From: Neoarius graeffei
Lineage: Eukaryota > Chordata > Actinopteri > Siluriformes > Ariidae
Length of the DNA stretch: 64,000 bases
Assembly: GCF_027579695.1 (NCBI RefSeq)
Contig: NC_083571.1
Coordinates: 50,258,390 to 50,322,389 of the forward strand
Reading direction: 5' to 3'
Shown here one piece after another: positions 55,409 to 64,000 of this stretch. A program made the position numbers and the translations under genes. The notes beneath the pieces are model-generated. The model did no database searches. It saw nothing but the letters and a program-made list of their open reading frames with translations, and was not told where the DNA came from. Position 1 is the stretch's first letter, and each line of letters opens with the position of its first letter.

Positions 55409-56382
55409 TGTTATTTACCAGCTGGGAGGTCCGTATAGTGAAATACCGTGACGGAGGTCTTGAAAGTGCTGAGCGAGGCCCTCTGGGCTGAGGTCAGTAT
55501 TCAAGGCCGAGGTCACGGTATTTCACCATACGGACCGACCTTAAGATGGTAAATAATATATTTATTTTTTTATTTACAAAATTCTAAACAGAAAACGTAA
55601 GCGCCTGAAAGGGAAAACCGAGCCGAGCCGCCATTTTGAATCCTCATTCACGGCTGTAATGCAAATGGTTTTGTCCTCGGTATACACATGCACTTCCATG
55701 GCAGGAAAAAAACTACATTTTGCTGCCTATGTCGTCCCCTATTTATACAAAATTGAGTAATTCAGGATTCAGCCAAGGCTTTTAGCTTTCTCCTGAAATG
55801 TTTTCTTTTATTTCTTCTTCCTCAGGGTAGTAAAACTCGCTTTTGCTGTGAAGACTGTCGTTATCACTATCCTTGATGTAAAATTAATGATATTCTCCTG
55901 AGAAATGTATAAATAAATGTTGACAAAAATTGCTACTGTGTTTGTTGTTGTTGTGAACGAGCGAGTCGCCAGAGGTCCATAACCGGGGTCTGTATCGTAG
56001 GATACGGACCCGCTCGCCAGCCAATCAGAGCGCAGGATTTGATGGAAACCGGACCGCGAAAAAAATAAAATTATTTCATTAACATTTTTTTTATTAAACC
56101 TGTAACGATTGCTAACGCTGAGCAAAAACATGGCTGAATCCTGAATGACTCAATTTTGTATAAATAGGGGACTACATAGGCAGCAAAATGTAGTTTTTTT
56201 CCTGCCATGGAAGTGCACTTGTATACCGAGGAGAAAGCAATTTACATTACAGCCGTGAATGAGGATTCAAAATGGCGGCTCGGCTCTCCCTTTCGGGCGC
56301 TCTCATTTGCTGTGAGAATTTGGGAAAGAAAAAAAATAATTATTTACCAGCTTAAGGTCGGACCTCCCAGCTGGTAAATAAC
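55409..56382. mobile_element. Foldback element with long inverted arms
   Basis: The ends TGTTATTTACCAGCTGGGAG and CTCCCAGCTGGTAAATAACA are exact inverted copies. Inner arms also mirror each other: 55610-55780 and 56115-56300 share blocks such as TTTTGCTGCCTATGT/ACATAGGCAGCAAAA and GAATCCTCATTCACGGCTGT. The left arm additionally contains a second hairpin (about 55427-55453 and 55512-55538, TCCGTATAGTGAAATACCG). No transposase. No target duplication could be identified. Confidence 0.75.
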
Positions 56383-58369
56383 ATATACATATATAATTCA
56401 TTTCATCCCCAACTAGTAAATAAGGGATCTCTCATTGTGCGGCAAAACATATTCAGTGTTGCCAGATACTGCTGACATTTTCCAGCCCAAAATATGTTCA
56501 AAACCCGCCAAAATGCACTTAAAACCGCCCAAAATGTAAAATGTACTCGATGCCTATCTTGTAAAGTAAAAATATGCAGCTAAAGACCAGTATACTATTT
56601 GTAAATCGAACAACAATGCAAACAACTTCTAAATGGCAACATGAGACTGTCAGTGCTGGAGGTGAAAAATCTGCTGTCTGGTACTCGGCTCTGTATGGTT
56701 GAATCAGATTATAACTTTGCAATCATCTGCTGTGTTCTGAATCCTACATGCACCAGTAGGTGACGCACACACAGAATATTATGTCGGCTCTGATTGGGTC
56801 ACAGGAGTGTTTAATATGGATTGGATTGGATTGGATGTAGACCAGTGGACGTAGATAGTACATAGAATGTGCTGCATCAAAGTCCTTCTAAGGCNNNNNN
56901 NNNNNNNAACACAATTTCTAGCGCGAGAAATGCGTGTTGGTAGCACCTAATGCAGGGTATATACTGTAATTCCATAGACTGAAGCTTTATCCATAGACAC
57001 AGTGGGCTGGAAAGCCACTCTGCTCAAGTTGTGTGGCTGAATTCCAAATCGCTTTAACTCCCCCTATATAAGTGCACTATTTAAGGGTTAGCGGGAAGGT
57101 GGAAATAGCTTATGCAGCCTAGATAGTGCGCTACATATTCCATGTTGTGTCATTTGTAATTCAGCCTGTAGCAATCTTCAAGTGTTGGATTTAACAGTAA
57201 CTATATCCAATAGCCAATCACAAAGCTATTAAGTTGTCACGTGTCGCTTCAATCGCGACTGCACTCGTCAACAGTCGGGGGATATGTGCGTGCCCTGTCG
57301 GGAGTCGGCTCTGAAATGGGTCGGTTCGGTACCGCGTGGATCGCCGTAGTGTGCGGCTAGCTTAAGTCCATGCTTAATCTGGCTTCTGCAGTAAACAAAG
57401 GTCGCACGTTTGACGTCAGGGCAGATTTGTCGTCATTTTTTTTGGCGCAGATTGTGACGTTCTAAAACGCAAAACTCCGGTTATCTCTGTCCACACGAAA
57501 AGGCATACACGGAGTTTTCAAAATCTTCACTTTGCCCGGAGTTTTTTTTTAAATATTCATTTTTGATGTGTTTTCATGTGGATGACAGGCCAAACGTAGA
57601 AAAATATCTTCGATTTAGCAGATACCCGGCTACGTGTGGACGTGGTCTTTGTTACAATTCCACATCTTTTTGAAAGCAATAATCAGAGGGAGTTGGTATA
57701 ACTGTGTTAGAAGGAGTAAGCCACGTCTTACAGTGATAAAAAATACATCGCTATCGTAAAATAAAATGTTTATTTTTTGGCATCCACATCAAATTAATTG
57801 GTGTCAGTAGAAATACACAAGCGATGAAAGAATATTGTGTGCACTGATTGTTTTGAGAAATTCAGACTATTTCTCAATAATCACCCCGAGCAACTCAGTA
57901 AAATGTTGGCCAATCGCTCGGTCACTGTAAGTGAGGAAGAATTGCAAATGATGAAAGAAAATGCTGTTCCTAAAAGCACTAAGGACTGCTATTAATCGAT
58001 GTGAATAGCAAGCAGAATAAGATTATAAGAATTAATATCTGGCCAGGCAATTGTGGTTAATTGAAGTTAATTAAAACACAATAATCATAATTTCCATGAA
58101 GGCAATGTGAAAATTTCCATAAAGCACATGGAATTAATTCTACTGTACACACATTGTTGACACAATTAAAAAAAAAAAAAACATATCAAGAGTCCCCTAA
58201 TCCCAAATTAAGCCATCTCCCTGTCCTATGATTAACTAAAAAAATTTAATGTAGATATAATCCCAGTCACTGAGGAAGAATAAATACTATATGTGCAGAA
58301 TAATAACAAAATTTTAAAAATTAAAAGCAGTATTTTGATGGAAATTTATATTCAATCTTGGCTCTGAGG
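56383..58369. other. Unassigned sequence; contains assembly gap
   Basis: No coding frame with support. A CAGTGTTGCCAGATACTGC block at 56453 resembles a DNA-transposon end with no partner found. A (TTGGA)n run lies at about 56819-56838. A segment around 57470-57650 (GTCCACACG...CGTGTGGACG) is a possible inverted pair. Confidence 0.4.
56895..56907. other. Assembly gap (13 N)
   Basis: Thirteen N characters; the true length is unknown. Confidence 1.
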
Positions 58370-58628
58370 GAGCTTAAGTTCCAGTGGTGCAAATATCTGC
58401 TGTAATATTTGCGATGTTGTAATGTAGACAGTTACAATGACACACACACACACAAAATATTTTTTCCTGGTGTTGCTGTTGTTTGATATGTCATAGAGTT
58501 TTCACTTCTCTTTTCATTTACAAACTGCCATTTTATCCACAATTCTCAAGAAGGTAGCTGCCTGATGATGACAACCATGAGAACATTTCTGGTATTTTCT
58601 GATATCTTCATAGACTCAGGTCTTCACC

Positions 58629-59570
58629 TCAAACTGATCTCTGATCAGTGTTCATGTCTGTGTGAGTTTGCTGTTTATGAACCCTGAGCTGCTCCTTACA
58701 GACCAGTACACACAGCAGGGGGTCTGAGATCACTCTGATCAAATAGACTGAGAGATGTGATTCTGGTTCATCAAAGTAAAATCCATCAGAGGTATTTTTG
58801 AAGATAAGCACAAGGCCAGCTGTTGTGCAGAAAGTGATAAGTGTGAATGTGGAAACGATCAGCACTGCTGAGCTGGGCTTGATGTGGTCAGATGCAGGAG
58901 AGGCTTTGCAAGTGAGTATGCATGTGATGACTAAAATGCAACAAGGCAAAGAGCTAAAAATCACATTGAACACATATTTATGAACTGCAATCCGAAGACA
59001 ATCAGCCACAGAATGATGCAGGAAATGGTGGAGCATAGAGGAGAGAAGACATGAGCAGAGCGAAGCTGGTGTTTGAGAGAAAGCACGCTCTTCAGAGCCA
59101 CAAGCTGGTGGAGGAAAAGACCACAGATTCTACATGTAATAAATAAACGAATAAAAATCCTGATATCTGTAAAATACGCTTCAGTGGAAGAACTGAAAGA
59201 TCTTGTAGCACTGGACTTTACAAGGGCTGTCTATTAAATATGATGCTATAATTGCACTCAGGAGCAGCTCAGCCAAGTCATTGATGATGAGGAGGATGAT
59301 GAAGGTTGAAATTTGGCCTCCTTGTTTGTGGAGAGTGTAAAGAACAAGAAAAGCCCAAATGAAAAGTGGCAGGCTTACACACACACCAGCGACGAGGGAG
59401 ATGCTGATCATCAGGCCATCATGATTAACATGAAGAAGAATGTCTGTTATACCGTACCGGTAGTCATTGGGAATCGGGTTATAATATTACGAATAATTGT
59501 CTACCATCGACATTGATGAGTTGTTCATGATCACGCCTTGATAATATTCCTCAAAATATATGTCGTCTAT
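58629..59570 (-). pseudogene. Decayed paralogue of the seven-helix receptor
   Basis: Clear counterpart of 16597-17481. The start codon is ATA (59570-59568) instead of ATG. An extra G near 59226 (GGGCTGTC against GGCTGTC in copy A) breaks the frame between helices 2 and 3, and a one-base loss near 58970 shifts it before helix 5. Surviving segments include MISISLVAGVCVSLP (helix 1), LLIINDLAELLLSAIIAS (helix 2) and RVISDPLLCVLVCKEQLRVH (helix 7). The region after helix 6 differs more than the rest. A hAT element sits in the upstream intron. Confidence 0.85.
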
Positions 59571-59686
59571 GATCACAAGCCGTGAAGTGGTATCGTAGCA
59601 GAGCAGCCTTGAAAAACAAATCACAATGAGACAGAGTGTGTACTGTGTAGCTTGTGTAAAGTGCAAGGTTTCTACAAGTTTATAAC

Positions 59687-61019
59687 CAGCGACGGACTGG
59701 TAATCTGTGAGTTCTGGAAAAGTCCAGAACGGCCGTCCAGTCTACGGCCGATAATTGGTCTTTTTTTTTTTTTTTTTTCGGTCGACCGGCCCTGTCTAAC
59801 AGTCTAACGCCTAGGCCTACCAGGAGATGGCGCTGTAACGATAATTTGTCAATCAAACATAGGCCTACATTCTGTCAAAAAGCCAACAAAGAAGACACGA
59901 GTGTCTCTACCGCTCTGGAAATGGCGAGCAGAAAACGCAAAGAAAAAGGTGGATGACAGAAATTAAAAGAGAAAAAAACAAAGTTGTTGGAGAATGAAGC
60001 TTCAAAATGTAGGAAGCTTACAGAGCTTTTTGACCGCGGTGGTGGGGCTAGTGCCGCCAGCAGCAGCAGTAACGTTGATGTGGAGATAGACAGCGAATCA
60101 GATTCTGAGCAACATGATGCGGATCATGATGTGGAGGGAGAGACAGCAAGGGGATCTTCACCGCACGAACGTAGGCATGGCTACTTGCCGGAGGAGGAAG
60201 AAGAGGAGGTACTGGTAAGTGACGTTATGTAGGCTACTCAATTGACTACTCTGATAATCAGCTTCTACTTTTTTGATTTGCGTTGTGATGATGATAAATA
60301 ATGGCTTATTGCCCTCAAAAGAAACACGCAGTGAATTTGACAAATAGGCTACATTAAAAATAAGGAAACACGGTAAATGACCGCAAATTAATTTCTTATG
60401 CGCCGCAAGTTAATTAATGCATTGGCCTGGAACCTAATAAAACTGCAGCAATGATAACTTATAATGGAAGACAGGGGAATCAAACTTCTATAGAGTTTAA
60501 AACTAATTTGTATCACGAAAAAAATTACAAACAATAACACACATTTACACATTTGATTTTTATAGGCTATGGCTATAGGCCTTGATGTAGCCTAGGCAAT
60601 TTAATTTCTGTGTTAGCCTACCTAATTTCAACCTTTCCTTGATAAAATTAAAGTTGAGATATTCTATTTTCTGATATGACAGATGGGATGTTACAGAATA
60701 ACAATTGAATGAAATTGAGTTTCACAAAGATTTAGGCCACCATTCATTTTGACTCTATCTCAGACACGCCAGTGTACCCTCAAATTTAAATGTGTGAGGG
60801 ATTTTAATTTGAAAATTCTGAAAAAGAATGATCAGTGCTACTGTCTTCAATATACATTCAAACAGTTCTTAAATAAATACTGAAAAAAATAGTATGTGTG
60901 GGTTTTCAATTATTTCAAAACCATATAGACCCCCCCCCAACCAACCCCTCCCCCCGGCGGTGGGTGGGCCTATTTGGGGAAAAAGTCCAGGGCCTTTTTT
61001 TGGTCCCAGTCCGTCCCTG
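59687..61019 (+). mobile_element. hAT element in the pseudogene's intron
   Basis: An exact 8-bp duplication, TTTATAAC, lies at 59679-59686 and 61020-61027. Copy A has the single site at 17590-17597. The ends are CAGCGACGGACTGG and CCAGTCCGTCCCTG, near-perfect inverted repeats. It carries the first exon of a transposase-like gene and nothing further, so it is a deletion derivative. Confidence 0.95.
59921..60214 (+). pseudogene. First exon of a ZMYM1/hAT-type transposase gene
   Basis: ATG at 59921 gives MASRKRKEKGG then TGA. The frame continues QKLKEKKTKLLENEASKCRK, LTELFDRGG, a Ser/Ala-rich run and an acidic stretch (EIDSESDSEQHDADHD), then LPEEEEEEVL. The exon ends at a good donor (ACTG/GTAAGT). 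The pattern of a basic KLLENEASKC helix followed by an acidic linker resembles the N-terminus of ZMYM-type, hAT-derived proteins. No zinc finger or DDE core remains. Confidence 0.6.
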
Positions 61020-63229
61020 TTTATAACGGCCACTTACTAAAGTCACAGACAGGCCACTGAGATGAAAATCTGCAAAAGCCGCTAGAAGGATGCACCACAA
61101 GGAAACCTAGATGAAAATGACATGGTGAAAAGTGCTGCTCTTCGAATTTTTCTTTTTCTTTCTAATGCCTTTTCTGGCTGAGTTAAAATGAACAAGCAAA
61201 TGCAAAATGATGATTAACAAAGCTGTTATCTGCTACAGTAAGTATTCTGGCTTCTACACATGAAAAACTGTTACAGTCATCAATGGTTATTTGACATGAC
61301 ACAATGAAACATATGTAAGAAACATTCAGTTCATAACATTTTGGTAAAATGATATCAAACTTCATTCACACTAACCAGTGAATTAAGTAATATCACATGA
61401 AAAAGAGTGCTGTTGTGCTGAATATGACACAGCGTGACTGTGATTTCGCTGCAGGTAATCAGCCATGTGAATATTCAGTACAACAGCATTATTGTGAATG
61501 TGATGTTGCTTTTATATAACAGTTCACTAAACAAGAACTTATTATTCAGTAACTTACATTTCAGACACAATATGGCTAAATATTTTGTTTATTTTTGCTA
61601 CGTCAGCTAAAATATTTCCCAATGAAGCCACAGCTGGATAGAGAGTTGCAGATTGCCATGAGATGCAAAGAGTGACTAACAGCCCGTAGTGAGTGTATTA
61701 TCAGTTTCAATGTAAAGATCTTTTGCTATAATTGGAAATGTATGTGGGGAACAGACAAGCTGAGTGACACAAACAGTGAAATGTAACAGTGCTGTTATAC
61801 TAAATACCAGCATCTATGGAATGGCACTTGTCTAATCAAATTAGCGGACTAAAATAAACTCGATGTTGTTCTTTGTTTCACAATCAGCAAGATTTGCTAT
61901 ATAATTTCAGAAAATATGAATAAATCCTTTACCGAAAATATTTAGATTACCAGAATATTAGATTTGAGTAAATTTGTACATTAAAATGTAAGCTAAATGA
62001 AGCTCATTTGAATCAGTGAAATAATTATGAAATATATAATAATAATTATGAAAAGCATAAAACAGTGATTAATTATGACAAAAATATTTTAAAAAAATAT
62101 TAGCAATGATTATTGTAAAATTAATTTTAGACAAATATTTATATTCAGAAAAATACAACACATTATTTTGAATCATAAATGGCTTGAAGTTTTCCCTTAC
62201 CTGAATTCAGTGGTGAGTGGTAGAAATTAATACACTCTTCCTTTCTCGCTTACAATTTAGTAGTGAACATAAGTACATAAACACCACAAGTACTGTCAGC
62301 AACATGTGTAGGTGAATGCCTATTTATTTTATTTTTTGAAAGCGCACCAATACATGCACGCTTAGACACTTGTGTATGTGAAAAATGATTGGAGGTAATA
62401 AAGAGAGGGGTATATGTGTCTGGGTGTATTTAATTTTGCAGATTGTATCTACATGGCTTGTAAGCAGCTGAAATGCTGCCACACAAAGACCTCCCTTCCA
62501 GATGCACACACCTTTATCTCTGAGGTCATACAGGAATATCTCGCTCCTATACAGTCATCAAACAGAGTGGTATAAAACATGCAACTATATTAAGAAGAAA
62601 AGAGCATAATTTATTTTAAATTTCCCCTGATTCTTCATCAGAGGTCAGTGTCGAACCACAGCATCACTCCTGACTGGATATTTTTGTTTGTGGATTGTTT
62701 CTCAGCTCAGCCATAACACTGAAGTTAAAAATCTCAGATTCACTTGTACCAGTGCCACATCCATTAACATTCAAATAACTTGTCAGTGTCACTGCTGTGT
62801 TAAGAAATATCCACCATGAAAATAATATCTAGTCAGCTGTGGTGGTTCCTTTCCACTGTTGGACAGGAAGAAGGTGGGTGACAAATACTGCAGAGCAATA
62901 GATCCATTACAGTCAGTAACTGTACACTTACAAAGCACACCAGGTATAACTGTAAACTGGCGAATGAGTATAAATACAAGGTGTTATATAAAAACTAAGA
63001 TAAGGATATGTTTTACTTGCAATAAAATAGTATTATACAGTGGCCTATTAAATGTATAGTTGCCCAAATTTAGGCTACACTCTCTACTGTCAAGTAGAAT
63101 TTGTTGCTCTGAGCATTTCCTCTCATCTGACAGCATTAGACATCTTAAACCAGTGTCGGTGTGGAAGTACTCGACTCTGCCCTTTGCATGGTGGCGCAAA
63201 GAGATGAAGTTTATGTTTGAATGGTGAAT

Positions 63230-63383
63230 GTATACAGTGGCGATCCTAGAGTGATTTACTCCCCGGGCGAAACCCCCTGCCGGCGCCCCCCCGCCCGTCT
63301 TGTTTTTTTGTTTATTCGGGGTTTTTTTTGGGGGGACCTTGTTTTTTTTGGACCGTTTTTTTTTTTCGCACCCGCGCTCGTGC

Positions 63384-63430
<47 letters not shown>

Positions 63431-63482
63431 TAGTGTGTATGTATGTGTGTGTGTGTACAGTATATGTATGTATATAAACAAT
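63230..63482. repeat. Possible hAT terminal fragment plus (TG)n(TA)n microsatellite
   Basis: CAGTGGCGATCCTAGAGTG at 63235 resembles a hAT-type terminus. Then come T/G-rich sequence, a TG tract (63384-63403) and a TA tract (63404-63431). No matching right end was seen. Confidence 0.45.
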
Positions 63483-63570
63483 TCCTGATACATTATTTTT
63501 CCGAGTGGAATTTTTCTTCCATTATTCGGAGGCTCCAGCTGGAAGATGGGATAGCATGCTATAGCATATC

Positions 63571-63695
63571 TGCGATGATCTGGCGATTAGTCCAGGGTGT
63601 ACCCTGCCTCTCACCCATAGTCACTTGGGATAGGCTCCAGTTTGCCTGTGACCCTGCACAGGATAAGCAGTTATGGCTAATGGATGAATAGATGG
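63571..63695 (+). mobile_element. SINE 3' domain fragment (older, GGATGAATAGATGG tail)
   Basis: The sequence GATGATCTGGCGATTAGTCC ... GGGATAGGCTCCAGTTTGCC matches the 3' half of the main SINE family, but the tail is GGATGAATAGATGGATG rather than GATGAGATGAG. The head is missing and divergence is higher, so it is an older subfamily. Confidence 0.8.
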
Positions 63696-64000
63696 ATGCT
63701 ATAGCATAGTGTGGTACATTTGCATACTGTGGATGTCGTGGATCATCCGGGTACCATTCAACTACTATTAAATGCCTACTGGGTATTAAGACACCCTCCA
63801 TTCTGCTTTTTACGTGCTAATAGTATGTAGATATGCTTATTCGGGCACAGCCTATTTGTTTGTTCAGCTCGGTGTCCTTTGGGGCCATTATGGAGTCTCA
63901 CCAAGGTATCCGTTTTGGTGTTCTTGGACCCCAGCTTGAGTTAATGAAGACATTCAGATTCATAATTCTTGGATTCAGTGTCTTTAATAATTTAATGCAT
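63696..64000. other. No gene recognised at the right edge
   Basis: No supported frame or repeat; the window ends without a clear element boundary. Confidence 0.5.

Larger units (their letters stand above)
58370..63190 (-). repeat. Duplicated block, copy B
   Basis: Alignable with 16361-20240 in the same orientation. Differences include the hAT element at 59687-61019 (absent from A), absence of the SINE at 19722-20094, a deletion of about 100 bp near 61574, and a CA-rich tract at 58440-58455. The upstream donor at 62201 and the exon-2 donor and acceptor are conserved. Confidence 0.87.

Overview
The window looks like nuclear DNA of a ray-finned fish. It is made almost entirely of nested transposable elements around one small host receptor gene and its decayed duplicate. 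The fish signature comes from the element mix: tRNA-derived SINEs with a GATGAGATGAG tail, L2 and Rex1-type LINEs, a Penelope-like element, Gmr1-type and Mag-type Ty3/gypsy elements, several Tc1 families, and hAT and PIF/Harbinger elements. The SINE tail recalls catfish genomes, but that is memory and not proof. There are no bacterial genes, CRISPR arrays or rRNA/tRNA genes. One 13-base N run (56895-56907) is an assembly gap.

Left part (1-15.6 kb). An internally deleted hAT element (364-1957) carries a nested SINE. A four-unit degenerate repeat (2.1-2.8 kb) follows. A Penelope-like element (3064-5419, 13-bp target duplication) is interrupted by a Harbinger-type MITE. A THAP-encoding element (7359-8395) lies head-to-head with a second THAP exon. 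A nearly full-length L2 LINE on the minus strand (about 8.75-14.2 kb) carries a SINE, and a Rex1 3' fragment follows.

Host gene and duplicate. A three-exon gene for a seven-helix receptor-like protein lies on the minus strand (coding exon 16597-17481) inside a block of about 3.9 kb (16361-20240). The same block recurs in the same orientation at about 58370-63190. There the receptor has lost its start codon, carries frameshifts, and has a hAT element in an intron. The undamaged copy gives the exact empty site of that hAT insertion, and the damaged copy lacks the SINE present in the first.

Middle part (20.5-34.1 kb). A Mag-like gypsy element on the minus strand (LTR, gag and protease at 32.2-34.1 kb; RT and RNase H at 20.6-22.2 kb) is split by a PIF/Harbinger element (22193-32214, TAA target duplication). 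That element is itself filled with a complete-length Gmr1-like gypsy (22877-29012, integrase before RT, containing a truncated L2), a hAT remnant and a probable solo LTR.

Right part (34.7-54 kb). It holds a Rex1-like LINE split by a nearly intact Tc1, an RT fragment with a tiny TTAA-flanked MITE, and a GGTTGCTA-type minisatellite. An old RTE-like LINE on the minus strand (about 42.76-53.7 kb) is broken by a Tc1, by a second copy of the Harbinger element (46485-50891, with its own hAT and Tc1) and by a Rex1-like endonuclease fragment containing a SINE. A long-arm foldback element sits at 55409-56382.

No genes work together as a pathway here. The only candidate functional host gene is the receptor at 16.6-18.8 kb. 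The rest is a readable record of insertions whose relative order can be deduced from nesting. Element boundaries were read by eye from terminal repeats and target duplications. Family names rest on recognised protein motifs, not on searches.
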